Origin: an uncultured Lewinella sp.
GTDB taxonomy: Bacteria; Bacteroidota; Bacteroidia; Chitinophagales; Saprospiraceae
Direction: 5' to 3'
Length of the DNA stretch: 35,235 bases
Assembly: GCA_913057785.1 (NCBI GenBank)
Contig: CAJXPD010000091.1
Location: 1-35,235 of the forward strand
Of the stretch, positions 17,074 through 25,410 are shown in pieces. Each line of letters starts with the position of its first letter. Within the stretch, counting starts at the first letter, position 1. The translations under genes were made by a program, and so were the position numbers. A model generated the notes under the pieces. The model did no database searches. It was not told the DNA's origin and saw only the letters and a list, made by a program, of their open reading frames with translations.

Positions 17074-18105
17074 ATGAACAAGTACTTCCAAGCGGGGCTT
17101 TTCCTAGGCCTACTTCTACTCTATTTCCCTGTCTGGGCACAAAATGTCCAGGTCAAAAGCACTGAATTCGTCTATAAAGAAGCTCCCTTCGAGAGCTGTC
17201 ACGCCTCTACCATTGCGCTAACCCCAAAGGGCATGGTGGCTGCCTGGTTTGGCGGCACCCACGAAAAGCATAAGGACGTAGGTATCTGGATTGCGAGACG
17301 GCTGGACAACAGTTGGACCGAACCCGTAGAAGTCGTCAATGGAATTCAACATGCGGATAAACGTTATCCGTGTTGGAACCCCGTATTATATTACGACGAA
17401 GAATGGGGATTGATCCTGTTTTACAAGGTAGGTCCTAATCCCAGAGAATGGTGGGGTGAAATGATGGTATCGGAAGATCACGGTGAGACTTGGTCCTTTC
17501 CCAGACGACTCCCTGAAGATATCCTTGGGCCAGTCAAGAACAAACCAGAAAGGCTAGTCAACGGCAATCTACTTTGTCCCTCTAGTACTGAACACGATGG
17601 CTGGCGACTGCACATGGAATTGACAGCAGACGGTGGAAAGACGTGGAAGCGGGTTGGCCCCCTGCCTAGTGACGAAGAACTACAAGCCATTCAACCTTCC
17701 ATTCTCCATCACCCCGGAGGTAAGTTGCAGCTTCTTTGCCGCAGCAAGAATAGTCGCGTCCTCTCTACCTGGTCCTCGGACCAAGGCCTAACTTGGACTC
17801 CACTGGAGATTACTGAGGTACCTAATCCAAATTCTGGCATCGATGCCGTCACAGCTGCTCCAGAGCAGCATTTCATGGTATACAATCCTACAGGTACACC
17901 CGAAGGGAAATGGGGCGGAGAACGCTATCCCTTGAGTCTAGGATTCTCCTCCGACGGCCTGGATTGGAAGCCCATACTTACCTTAGAAAGTGAACCGGGA
18001 GAATATTCATACCCTGCTATCATTAACGGTCCAGATAACACCTTACATATCTGTTATACCTGGAAACGAGAACGGATTAAGTATGTAGTAGTAAAAATTA
18101 AGTAG
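17074..18105 (+). CDS. Secreted BNR/sialidase-fold glycan-active protein
   Basis: A 343-residue exported protein (signal peptide 1-23, ending PVWAQ). It shows four Asp-box repeats: SEDHGETW (133-140), TADGGKTW (184-191), SSDQGLTW (234-241) and the shorter SSDGLDW (292-298). These mark a six-bladed sialidase-type propeller (BNR_2/exo-alpha-sialidase-like). HASTIALTPKGMVAAWFGG at 43-61 and YSYPAIINGPDNTLHICYTW near the C-terminus are typical of the Bacteroidota BNR_2 group. Many of these lack the full sialidase arginine triad and act on other acidic or deoxy sugars, so the sialic acid specificity is uncertain. It probably degrades or senses glycans outside the cytoplasm. It is followed by a lipoprotein gene after 6 bases. 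Confidence 0.82.
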   Translation: MNKYFQAGLFLGLLLLYFPVWAQNVQVKSTEFVYKEAPFESCHASTIALTPKGMVAAWFGGTHEKHKDVGIWIARRLDNSWTEPVEVVNGIQHADKRYPCWNPVLYYDEEWGLILFYKVGPNPREWWGEMMVSEDHGETWSFPRRLPEDILGPVKNKPERLVNGNLLCPSSTEHDGWRLHMELTADGGKTWKRVGPLPSDEELQAIQPSILHHPGGKLQLLCRSKNSRVLSTWSSDQGLTWTPLEITEVPNPNSGIDAVTAAPEQHFMVYNPTGTPEGKWGGERYPLSLGFSSDGLDWKPILTLESEPGEYSYPAIINGPDNTLHICYTWKRERIKYVVVKIK

Positions 18106-18111
18106 TACTTG

Positions 18112-18738
18112 ATGAACTGGCATGCCCATATTCCTGCAGCGCTCTTACTTGGATTCCTCCTAACATCCTGCGGGATTCCTCAACGATCAAGTCAAAATGC
18201 ACCCCAAATGGAAACCATAACATTCACAAGAATTGGCCCCGTAAAACTCAAAAAGGAGGACAGCGATTTTGTCTTCGAGGACTGGACCATAACCCATTTA
18301 CTAGAGCGCCAACCTATTGATCTAGATATCCACCTGAAGAAATTAGATGAGAAATCCATTGCCCAAGTCAACAGGGTTTTAGCTGATCTAGAGAAAATAC
18401 GTGAACTCGGCCAGCTGGCCATGATCAGAGACTTTGAAGAAGGAGAGGTAGTCAAAGATTATATCGAAGAATGGAATGAAGATATCTTTCTTCAAGTCTT
18501 TGAAGAGGATGAATTTCAGGATTTCATTAAGGAAACAGATAGTTCAGAAAACATTGAAAAACGTCTACTTTCTTTAATTCGTTTGGTGCGGATTGGGATT
18601 TATCTGAACGGCGAAAAGTATCCACTTACACTAGATTTTGCCTTTGGCCATGACGATGATCATGGTTTTCGGCAAGATATGGTAGTACTGTGGTTAAATG
18701 AAGATTACGAGCTGGTAGATATCGGAGTTGAAGGGTGA
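18112..18738 (+). CDS. DUF2004-like lipoprotein
   Basis: A 208-residue lipoprotein read from ATG 18112. A TTG three bases upstream is an unlikely start. The lipobox is LLTSC (Cys20). The mature part is acidic and shows the outline of DUF2004-type proteins: a GPVKL opening, a strand-rich ITHLLERQPIDLDIHL segment, then a helical region with the RDFEEGEVVKDYIEEW element, and LIRLVRIGIYLNGEKYPLTLDF near the end. No enzymatic motif is visible. It lies 6 bases after the sialidase-fold gene and 90 bases before another small lipoprotein on the same strand. The family call is from memory of the pattern and is tentative. Confidence 0.65.
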   Translation: MNWHAHIPAALLLGFLLTSCGIPQRSSQNAPQMETITFTRIGPVKLKKEDSDFVFEDWTITHLLERQPIDLDIHLKKLDEKSIAQVNRVLADLEKIRELGQLAMIRDFEEGEVVKDYIEEWNEDIFLQVFEEDEFQDFIKETDSSENIEKRLLSLIRLVRIGIYLNGEKYPLTLDFAFGHDDDHGFRQDMVVLWLNEDYELVDIGVEG

Positions 18739-18828
18739 TCAGGAAGTCAGATCAAGGGGCAAAAGAAAACGCCCTTAGATAATTAGGAGGAAAGGACTAC
18801 CTTTAGTGACCAACAAAAATCCAAGCAG

Positions 18829-19314
18829 ATGCGTCCATTCTCCTTCAAAATTGTTAGCTTATTGGTCCTCCTTAGCACCTTATTTGCCTGCAATGCTGGC
18901 ATCAAGAACACGCCCACCTCTCCTAAAATCCCACCACGGGATCAGATTACCATGGGGAACGGCCAAGACAACATTATTACCACTGAAAACTTTCAACAAG
19001 AAGGGGCAACCTTCACCTTTGAAAGGGTCAAAATCGTTGGTAATGGCTGGTTAGTCATGCATCCCTTCAAAGATGGCAAACCGGTGCCCACGGTATACGT
19101 TGGTGCCACCTATGTGAAACATGGTGTGAACAAGAAAGTAGCCATTACCGTGAAGGATGAACCTACTTCTGAGGAGCAATACATTCTGATGCTACACTGG
19201 GATGTAGATCAGGATAAGGAATTTGACTTTGGAGACGGAATTACTGTTTTGGATGCCCCAGTCTTTGAAGGAAATCAAATGGTAGCCTTCCCTTTTACGG
19301 CTAAGAAAAAATAA
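18829..19314 (+). CDS. Small lipoprotein with DUF7282-like domain
   Basis: A 161-residue lipoprotein with lipobox TLFAC (Cys21) and a Thr/Pro-rich linker. A beta-rich domain from about residue 60 contains GNGWLVMHPFKDGKPVPTVY, a VGATYVKHG turn, KKVAITV, and LMLHWDVDQDKEFDFGDG near the end. The W-V-M-H...G...G...H-x-D pattern resembles the DUF7282 beta-sandwich found in archaeal and bacterial surface proteins. The acidic DVDQDKEFDFGDG stretch could bind a metal such as calcium, but that is inference. It is the last gene of the plus-strand run and ends 3 bases before the convergent FemAB-like gene. Confidence 0.65.
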   Translation: MRPFSFKIVSLLVLLSTLFACNAGIKNTPTSPKIPPRDQITMGNGQDNIITTENFQQEGATFTFERVKIVGNGWLVMHPFKDGKPVPTVYVGATYVKHGVNKKVAITVKDEPTSEEQYILMLHWDVDQDKEFDFGDGITVLDAPVFEGNQMVAFPFTAKKK

Positions 19315-19317
19315 GTC

Positions 19318-20220
19318 TTAGGCTGGGATGATTCGACTCAAGCCTTGTCTTCTCTTTACCCTCAAGTAAGGATTAGATTGTGCCCCGAATGCTTCGGCAA
19401 GCGCGTCCGGCTCCATGGTATTGAAATCAAGGATCAAAGGTCGATTGGCTTGTGTGCGGATGAGCATTTGAAACAAGTAGGTAAGTGCTCCCACCTCACG
19501 TCCTGCTGGAGATTCCAAGGGCACGAGACTCATCATGGTATTATGCGAGTAAATGAAGAAGTTGACGGCGAGCAACTCCCCTGATTTACATCGAGCCGCC
19601 GAAGCAAATCCCCAACCACGATGTAGCACATTGTACATGACTCGCTGTAGCGTATGGAAATTGCGATCTTTCCCTTTCCTTTCTGGACTGTGCTGCTTGT
19701 AGAAATCAGCAATCGTTTCCGGCTTCACATTTGAATCTAAGACAATGCCTGCTTGAGTCGCCTTTTCCACGGCCTCATGCACTGCTGGAGCAAATGCCTC
19801 TTCCATTTCCTCAAAAGGGCGGGCGAGCAGGAGTTGATGATTGGTGTGAATAGCGGTAGCGAAATCGGGAACATCAGGATAGTGATTCTGCTCATTCAGT
19901 ACAATATCAATCTGCTTGTACTCCGAAGGAATGGCCGCCAAGAAAGCCTTTATCCTTTTGGAAGAAGGCGCATTGATCGTATAAATACCTAGTTCTCGCA
20001 TTAGGTCGGGTTGATACAAGACCTTACCTCCCCATAAGCCTTTGCGCCAGACCAAAGGAAAGACGGACTCGTAATCTCCTTCTACTAATCCATCCCAATC
20101 CTTGGCAACATGGTCGAGGTACCATTTGTAACCAAAGATGTTCCCATTGTTAGCATAGTGGACACAGCTATTCCACTTCACTTTGTCAATGTCTTCCTGC
20201 TTGATAAGCCGAATATCCAT
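19318..20220 (-). CDS. FemAB/GNAT-like acyltransferase-fold protein
   Basis: A 300-residue protein read from ATG 20220 (MDIRLIKQEDIDKVKWN). A GTG 48 bases upstream would add a non-conserved tail. The opening I-x-x-x-D-x-x-x-W-N with IFGYKWYLD soon after, a middle core with ADFYKQHSPERKGK, and a late FASAARCKSGELLAVNFFIYS, then MMSLVPLESPAGREVGALTYL, resemble the paired GNAT folds of FemAB-like proteins. Those transfer aminoacyl or acyl groups to peptidoglycan or other acceptors. No signal peptide is present, so it is cytoplasmic. Donor and acceptor are unknown. It is convergent with the plus-strand run on its left and divergent from the gene at 20449. Confidence 0.65.
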   Translation of the reverse strand: MDIRLIKQEDIDKVKWNSCVHYANNGNIFGYKWYLDHVAKDWDGLVEGDYESVFPLVWRKGLWGGKVLYQPDLMRELGIYTINAPSSKRIKAFLAAIPSEYKQIDIVLNEQNHYPDVPDFATAIHTNHQLLLARPFEEMEEAFAPAVHEAVEKATQAGIVLDSNVKPETIADFYKQHSPERKGKDRNFHTLQRVMYNVLHRGWGFASAARCKSGELLAVNFFIYSHNTMMSLVPLESPAGREVGALTYLFQMLIRTQANRPLILDFNTMEPDALAEAFGAQSNPYLRVKRRQGLSRIIPA

Positions 20221-20319
20221 ACTACTTTTGACTTCATTTAAATTTCCTTTCAGAACAGATTCTCCCACCTAAAGGTTTAGAACATCTAGGTTTTCCTGCT
20301 CTCTCTGTTGCAAGAAAAG

Positions 20320-20338
20320 ATCAACTAGAACAGTTGAT
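20320..20338. promoter_or_regulatory. 7-base perfect inverted repeat, possible operator
   Basis: ATCAACT (20320-20326) and AGTTGAT (20332-20338) are exact reverse complements with a 5-base spacer, extendable outward by A-T and G-T pairs. It lies in the 228-base divergent region between the FemAB-like gene and the gene at 20449, upstream of a -7-like box. It may be an operator. Neither gene ends nearby, so a terminator role is not expected. Confidence 0.4.
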
Positions 20339-20395
20339 TTTATACCTACTATTACAAAAAAAACGAAAAGGATATCTTCATAAGCACTTTTGCAG

Positions 20396-20403
20396 TAGCT
20401 TTG
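20396..20403 (+). promoter_or_regulatory. Bacteroidota-type -7 promoter box TAGCTTTG
   Basis: TAGCTTTG matches the TAnnTTTG consensus of the Bacteroidota primary sigma factor exactly. It lies about 45 bases upstream of the ATG at 20449, giving a plausible 5' leader of about 40 bases. No clear TTG at the usual -33 distance was found, so support is from the -7 box and position only. Confidence 0.45.
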
Positions 20404-20448
20404 CGCAAAGGATTATGCTTAGAATATATTCAGAAACAGACCGCCCCT

Positions 20449-21096
20449 ATGAATCAAACTAAGTTTCACCCTAAAATAGACGCCTTTTGGAAATGGTTCA
20501 TCCAAATGGAAGAACACATCGTCACTTTCTTCGAAGCAGATGTTGATGACGAACGAGCCTCCCTGATTGAACGCGTCAACAACGAGGTTCTAGAATTTGG
20601 CCTTTTCGCTTGGGAAATTAGCCCCGGTTCCCAAAAACCTTTCCGCTTTACCCTTTCCCCAAATGGTGATGCGAAACGCCTGGCCTTAAGCAAACTGATC
20701 ATCTCCGAAGCCCCGGGCCGCTTACGCAATTGGGAGTTCTATGCGGCCAAGCCCGCCAAGGATTGGGACTACATTCTGAGTGTCTATGATGATTGGATGA
20801 TTGAGCGTTCCATCGAGGCCTTTCGATGGCAGTACGTTCTCCTAGAATATTCCGATGACACCTTTGAGCTGTTGATTCAGGCCAAGAACATCCAATTTAT
20901 GGATGAGGAGTCTCAGTTAGCTGCTGTCAACCAAGTCCTAAATAATGTCGTCGGGGAAGAATGCAATATCAACTATTTCAATGAGGTCTCTATCGTAGAT
21001 AAATTCCCAGCGGAATATCAAGAAATCAGCGCCCCAATTCGCGAATTAAAAGAGCATTTTGATGAAATCCTGGCGGAATGGCAGCAGCAAGTCTAA
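20449..21096 (+). CDS. Hypothetical cytoplasmic protein, coupled to truA
   Basis: A 215-residue soluble acidic protein read from ATG 20449 (MNQTKFHPKIDAFWKWF). An earlier in-frame TTG at 20401 overlaps the promoter-like box and is rejected. It has a FWKWFIQMEEHI helix, a VNNEVLEFGLFAWEISPG segment, FTLSPNGDAKRLALSKLI, WEFYAAKPAKDW, and a YVLLEYSDDTFELLIQAKN strand pair. This layout recurs in uncharacterised Bacteroidota proteins, but I know no function. It has no signal peptide and no membrane segment. Its last 19 bases overlap the start of truA in another frame, so the two genes are translationally coupled. Confidence 0.7.
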   Translation: MNQTKFHPKIDAFWKWFIQMEEHIVTFFEADVDDERASLIERVNNEVLEFGLFAWEISPGSQKPFRFTLSPNGDAKRLALSKLIISEAPGRLRNWEFYAAKPAKDWDYILSVYDDWMIERSIEAFRWQYVLLEYSDDTFELLIQAKNIQFMDEESQLAAVNQVLNNVVGEECNINYFNEVSIVDKFPAEYQEISAPIRELKEHFDEILAEWQQQV

Positions 21097-21863
21097 GGTA
21101 TTTCTTTCACTGCGCCTATAAAGGAGGTAATTATCATGGATGGCAACGACAGCCAGATGTGCTGGGGGTGCAACAAGTAGTAGAGGAGAATCTATCCAAG
21201 GTATTAAAACGCCGAATCATCTGTCTAGGGTGTGGTCGAACGGATGCCGGGGTACATGCCAGTCAATATTTTTTCCACATCGATGTTCAAGCAGCACTAC
21301 CATCCGACCTACTATTCATTATCAACAAGCTACTACCCAACGATATTTCCATCTTTGACATTATACACGTGCCCAGTGCTCAGCACGCTCAGTTTGGGGC
21401 CACGGCACGCACTTACGATTACCTGATCCACCAAACCAAAGACCCTTTCCTCCAAGAGATCAGCGCCCAATACGAGTGCCAGGAATGGAACTACAGTTCG
21501 ATGCAACAGGCCTTGAACATGCTACCGCAGTACCAAGATTTTCGTGCATTTTGCAAAACCCCGGATCGACACGACAGCACGCTTTGTGATATTCATAGCG
21601 TAGCTATGTACACCTATGAAGACGGGCAAAAAGTCAGGTTTCAATTTACAGCTAAAGGATTCCTTAAGGGGATGATTCGTCTTTTGGTGGGGAGTCTGAT
21701 CGCCATCGGCAAGGGAGAAATGAGCATAGTAGAATGGAAGGAGTGCTTAGAGACTGGCGTACGTCCAAGTACTTTCAAATCGGCCTATCCACAAGGTTTA
21801 TATCTTTCCAAGATCGACTATCCCTTCCTAGATGTTAGCCCTAAAGGACATCTTCCTTTCTAG
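21078..21863 (+). CDS. truA: tRNA pseudouridine synthase A
   Basis: A 261-residue enzyme that converts uridines 38-40 in the tRNA anticodon stem-loop to pseudouridine. The catalytic motif GCGRTDAGVHA is at 51-61 with Asp56. The N-terminal YKGGNYHGWQRQP (15-26), FGATARTYDYLI and the C-terminal FTAKGFLKGMIRLLVGSLIAIG then complete the TruA family pattern. Length is normal. The ATG at 21078 lies inside the end of the upstream hypothetical gene (19-base overlap). It is a housekeeping gene and a useful chromosomal marker for the window. No clear terminator follows. Confidence 0.96.
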   Translation: MAAASLRYFFHCAYKGGNYHGWQRQPDVLGVQQVVEENLSKVLKRRIICLGCGRTDAGVHASQYFFHIDVQAALPSDLLFIINKLLPNDISIFDIIHVPSAQHAQFGATARTYDYLIHQTKDPFLQEISAQYECQEWNYSSMQQALNMLPQYQDFRAFCKTPDRHDSTLCDIHSVAMYTYEDGQKVRFQFTAKGFLKGMIRLLVGSLIAIGKGEMSIVEWKECLETGVRPSTFKSAYPQGLYLSKIDYPFLDVSPKGHLPF

Positions 21864-21971
21864 CCAGTCCGGATTTTTTCATTGTTAGGTTAAATATTCT
21901 ACTTTTACTTCGCCCTTCCGATTAACCCCACCATCATCAGAACAATTCATTATTTCATCTAAGCTTACAAA

Positions 21972-22988
21972 ATGTATAGATCAACTCTCCTCCTGGTATT
22001 GACCCTAAGTAGTTTTTTGTTTCTCCACCTGCCAAGCAAAGGACAATCTGACCCGCTTCCTCGAATCAGCGTGGAAGGCAATCAATTTGTCAGAGCAGAT
22101 GGGCAAGAGATCGTTTTCCGAGGTTTGAATGCCAGCGACCCGGACAAGCTAGCCCAGGAGGGGCATTGGAATAAGGCCTACTTCGAAGAGATGAAGCGCT
22201 GGAATGCCAATTTGGTTCGTTTCCCGATTCACCCCACCGCATGGGCTAGACGGGGTATGGAAGACTATCTCAAGTTATTGGACCAAGGTGTGCAATGGGC
22301 TGGCGAGCTAGGTATCTATGTGATTCTAGACTGGCATAGCATTGGCAACTTGCGTTCGCAACTGTATCAGCATCCCATGTATGAGACAGATAAGAAACAA
22401 ACCTTTGAGTTTTGGCGCACCATGGGCAAGCACTTTGGAGACAATACCACGGTAGCCTTTTACGAACTCTTCAATGAGCCGACCACCTTCAACGGACAAT
22501 TAGGAACTTGCAGTTGGGCGCAGTGGAAGGAGATACTTGAAGAAATGATTGTGATTGTCAGAGCTAATGGCGGGAAAGGCATACCGCTAGTAGCTGGCTT
22601 CAATTGGGCATACGATCTTACCCCAGTCAAATGGGATCCTATTGAAGCAGAAGGCATTGCCTACGTTAGCCATCCCTACCCGCAAAAACGCCCGCAGCCC
22701 TGGGCCGACAAATGGACGAAAGACTGGGGCTATGTCAAGGCTACTTATCCGGTTATTTTAACGGAGGTCGGTTTTGCGGAGGCAGATGAAAAAGGGGCAC
22801 ATATACCGGTGATTAGCGATGCCTCGTATGGAGAAGCAATCACAAGCTATTGTGATGATCGAGACATCTCCTATGTGCTGTGGGTCTTTGATCCACAATG
22901 GGCTCCGGGATTGTTTACGGATTGGACTTACAAATTGTCTAAGCAAGGAGAATATTTTAAACCTAAACTGAAGGAATACAAGTACTAA
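21972..22988 (+). CDS. Secreted glycoside hydrolase family 5 (cellulase-like)
   Basis: A 338-residue exported enzyme (signal peptide 1-25, ending PSKGQS). The single catalytic domain is a GH5 TIM barrel: FRGLNASDPD (49-58), NANLVRFPIHPTAW (78-91), VILDWHS (117-123), ELFNEPT with acid/base Glu169, VSHPYP (232-237), TEVGF with nucleophile Glu265, and VLWVFDPQW near the C-terminus. GH5 enzymes hydrolyse beta-1,4- or beta-1,3-linked glucans and mannans with retention. The subfamily cannot be fixed by eye. There is no carbohydrate-binding module, no type IX sorting tail and no SusC/SusD neighbour, so it is an isolated enzyme. It is followed after 36 bases by the GRAM-like gene, whose composition is quite different. 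Confidence 0.9.
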   Translation: MYRSTLLLVLTLSSFLFLHLPSKGQSDPLPRISVEGNQFVRADGQEIVFRGLNASDPDKLAQEGHWNKAYFEEMKRWNANLVRFPIHPTAWARRGMEDYLKLLDQGVQWAGELGIYVILDWHSIGNLRSQLYQHPMYETDKKQTFEFWRTMGKHFGDNTTVAFYELFNEPTTFNGQLGTCSWAQWKEILEEMIVIVRANGGKGIPLVAGFNWAYDLTPVKWDPIEAEGIAYVSHPYPQKRPQPWADKWTKDWGYVKATYPVILTEVGFAEADEKGAHIPVISDASYGEAITSYCDDRDISYVLWVFDPQWAPGLFTDWTYKLSKQGEYFKPKLKEYKY

Positions 22989-23024
22989 GGAGTTAACTTC
23001 CGCCAGAAAAGAAAAGATATTTAC

Positions 23025-23642
23025 ATGAACATCAAACCAGAGGACTTATTTGAAGGAGAAAAGGTTATTCTTTCGAAAAATTCAAACTTAATCGTAACAC
23101 CAAAAGAATTTGGACTGAAAAAATTCGCATACGATGATTTGTTGTGGACTGTCGGAATGAAGAATAAAGAAGCGCTTGGAGGGAAAATTCATCTAACGAA
23201 TTATCGACTAGTATTTATAAGTCATTCCCTTAATAGATTGACAGGTAAAACAAGCATCTTTCTCCCAACCATTAAGGACGTTAAGGATTCTTCCTTTCAG
23301 TTAACTAAAAAAATTACGGTAGAAACCTACACCTCCAAGGTTGATTTTGTCATTTGGGGAATTGATAAAGTGATAAAGTCAATCCAAGAACAGCAGAGCG
23401 ACTTAAACCCGTCAGATATTGAGAAGATCCGCCAATTAACCATATCAAATCCGGAAAAAAGTAGTGATGGCCTAAAATCTTGGAATGCCCTCAACACAGT
23501 AAATAATGTACTACTAATTGGAAGAAAAGGTGAAGAGGTGATGAATATTGTATCAAACCCATTGGGCGCATTAGGCTCAATTTTCATAAAAGAATTACTA
23601 GATAAGACCATAGCGGAAAAGTGGCAAAAGGAATTTGAATAA
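23025..23642 (+). CDS. GRAM/PH-like domain protein
   Basis: A 205-residue protein without signal peptide. Residues about 10-115 resemble a GRAM (PH-like) domain: FEGEKVILSKNSNLIVTP, a GGKIHLTNYRLVFISHS core strand pair (the hallmark of the family) and TVETYTSKVDFVIWG. The rest is a helical region (IKSIQEQQSDLNPSDIEKI) and a C-terminal amphipathic part. In bacteria GRAM proteins probably bind lipids or proteins, and the role here is unknown. The gene is clearly more AT-rich than the GH5 gene before it and may belong with the similarly AT-rich Fic gene that follows 130 bases later. Confidence 0.65.
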   Translation: MNIKPEDLFEGEKVILSKNSNLIVTPKEFGLKKFAYDDLLWTVGMKNKEALGGKIHLTNYRLVFISHSLNRLTGKTSIFLPTIKDVKDSSFQLTKKITVETYTSKVDFVIWGIDKVIKSIQEQQSDLNPSDIEKIRQLTISNPEKSSDGLKSWNALNTVNNVLLIGRKGEEVMNIVSNPLGALGSIFIKELLDKTIAEKWQKEFE

Positions 23643-23772
23643 AGGCAAAAAGCCATCAAAGCATACCACGTTCCTACCCAGCATAAGCTGGTCAAACCGT
23701 CTCTACCGACCGTTGTATTCAACCTCATTCATTACATCATTTGATCTAATATCTGTTTTTTACCTCACCTAA

Positions 23773-24777
23773 ATGGCAAATATCGTATCTTTGATGCGAT
23801 CAAATGATGGCATCATGATTCAAAAATACTATGAAGGAACTTCTCGAATAATTAATCTTTCTATAGAACTTGGAAAGTTATTGGGGATAGTAGATGCTAA
23901 CTACCTGAGAAAACCGGAGACTCACCTACGGAGAGAAAACCGGATTAAAACAATACAGTCTTCCTTAAAAATTGAAGGAAACACGCTATCTATGGATCAA
24001 GTATCAGCCATATTTGATCAGAAGAGAGTAATTGGTCCGCCCAAAGATATCATTGAGGTAAAAAATGCAATTTCAGTCTATAGTCAGTTATCAGAATTTG
24101 ATCCGTATGATCAAGCCTCGTATTTGGAAGCTCATAAGTTACTAATGAAAGGATTAGTTGATGATGCCGGCCAATACCGTACAAAAGGAGTTGGGATATT
24201 TAAAGGAGACCAGGTAGCACATATGGCTCCACCTGCGTGGAATGTCAGTAACCTTATGAATAACCTATTTTCCTATTTGATGAATAGCGAAGATAATCAG
24301 GTTATAAAGAGTTGTGTTTTCCACTATGAGATGGAATTTATTCATCCTTTCATGGATGGAAACGGTAGAATGGGACGACTATGGCAAACTATCATTTTGA
24401 TGAAAGAGAATCCCATCTTCGAATATTTACCGATAGAATTAGAGATACAGAAAAAGCAAGAAGAATACTATTCCGTCTTATCGGCTTCGGACAAAGAGGG
24501 GCTCTGCACAACATTTGTAGAGTACATGCTAGATGTAATAAAAATTAGTTTAGAGAACTTGATAGCCGAACAAGGTAAAACCTTAAATGATGACGAGCGA
24601 TTAAGATATTTCCAACAAAACAGCGATTTGCAAGCGTTTACGCGGAAAGACTACATGAACGTCTTTAAGACGATATCTTCTGCTACTGCAACCAGAGATT
24701 TAAAGAAGGGAGTTGAAAACGGAATACTGGAGAGAAGCGGTGAGAATCGACTGAGTAAATACAAGTTTATAAAATAG
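23773..24777 (+). CDS. Fic-domain protein, class II (N-terminal inhibitory motif), with C-terminal winged helix
   Basis: A 334-residue Fic protein that probably transfers AMP, or another nucleotide moiety, from a nucleotide to hydroxyl side chains of a target. The core motif HPFMDGNGRMGR is at 191-202 with catalytic His191. The N-terminal helix carries the autoinhibitory motif SSLKIEGN (63-70) with Glu68, which makes it a class II self-inhibited enzyme rather than one needing a separate antitoxin. RVIGPPKDIIEVKNAISVY after it is typical of the large DUF4172/Fic group. The last 65 residues (DLQAFTRKDYMNVFKTISSA onward) form a winged helix-turn-helix, often used for autoregulation. The first 14 codons overlap a perfect TAnnTTTG box, so the real start may be ATG 23815 (MIQKYYEG). 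The gene is AT-rich and may have been acquired. Confidence 0.93.
   Translation: MANIVSLMRSNDGIMIQKYYEGTSRIINLSIELGKLLGIVDANYLRKPETHLRRENRIKTIQSSLKIEGNTLSMDQVSAIFDQKRVIGPPKDIIEVKNAISVYSQLSEFDPYDQASYLEAHKLLMKGLVDDAGQYRTKGVGIFKGDQVAHMAPPAWNVSNLMNNLFSYLMNSEDNQVIKSCVFHYEMEFIHPFMDGNGRMGRLWQTIILMKENPIFEYLPIELEIQKKQEEYYSVLSASDKEGLCTTFVEYMLDVIKISLENLIAEQGKTLNDDERLRYFQQNSDLQAFTRKDYMNVFKTISSATATRDLKKGVENGILERSGENRLSKYKFIK
23786..23793 (+). promoter_or_regulatory. TATCTTTG -7 box inside the 5' end of the Fic reading frame
   Basis: TATCTTTG fits TAnnTTTG exactly and ends 22 bases before the ATG at 23815. If it is a promoter, transcription would start near 23800, downstream of the first ATG (23773), and translation from 23815 would be favoured. 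No TTG is found at the -33 distance, so the assignment is weak. Confidence 0.35.
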
Positions 24778-24839
24778 CACCGTACCTCTAACAAATCGTA
24801 TGCAAACAGGCTATTGGATTAACTAAGAAGGTAGTGATT

Positions 24840-25382
24840 ATGGAAAAAGCGGCAAACAACATATTAGGAATTGGAGTAGCCCTCCTCATTGTAGGTTTGG
24901 TAATATTTCCATTCAGTGGATTACACCGGGTAATTCCTGAAGTGCTTATTGTACTTGGACTTGAACTCACTGTTGTTGAGCTCGTAAGAAAATACATCTT
25001 CAAAAGGTCTTCATTAAAAGCCCTTGGTATCATCATCCTGCTTTTTTCTGCCTTGAATTTCTTACGTCACTCGACCTTCCTGCTTATCCTCTGGAACATT
25101 CTTGATTACTTTGAACCGGACCTATATTTCCTTATCTATTTTACCCTAGAATCAATCTGGCTTGCTGCTTCAATATGGATTTTGAGGCAAGGGGTAAGCT
25201 TAGCTAAAGAGCTACCGAATATGTCTTTCGCTGCGTATACCCATACCAAAAAATACAAGATCCTAATTGTTGGAATCCTGGTTCTGTTGATTCTCGAGAT
25301 ACCCATTTTTGGAATTCATGGAGATTACACAGGCGGACTTCACGGTCATGGAATTTGGACTTCTTTTTCACATATACATTAA
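24840..25382 (+). CDS. Membrane protein with His-rich C-terminal tail
   Basis: A 180-residue protein read from ATG 24840 (MEKAANNILGIG). A GTG six bases upstream is in frame but less likely. Hydrophobic helices are at about 7-25, 35-50, 62-80, 84-104 (with acidic breaks), 105-118 and 141-157 (ILIVGILVLLILEIPIFGI). The tail after the last helix, GIHGDYTGGLHGHGIWTSFSHIH, has five histidines and several glycines and could bind a metal. No known family was recognised. It sits between the Fic gene and a HAD gene, with 28 bases to the latter, so co-transcription with the HAD gene is likely. Confidence 0.65.
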   Translation: MEKAANNILGIGVALLIVGLVIFPFSGLHRVIPEVLIVLGLELTVVELVRKYIFKRSSLKALGIIILLFSALNFLRHSTFLLILWNILDYFEPDLYFLIYFTLESIWLAASIWILRQGVSLAKELPNMSFAAYTHTKKYKILIVGILVLLILEIPIFGIHGDYTGGLHGHGIWTSFSHIH

Positions 25383-25410
25383 AAAGCCGAACAAATAGAA
25401 GCCTACTATA

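Noticed and set aside
21880..21905. T-rich stretch after truA as an intrinsic terminator
   Set aside because: The T run follows only the 6-base palindrome TCCGGA with no loop, so a stable stem-loop is not supported.
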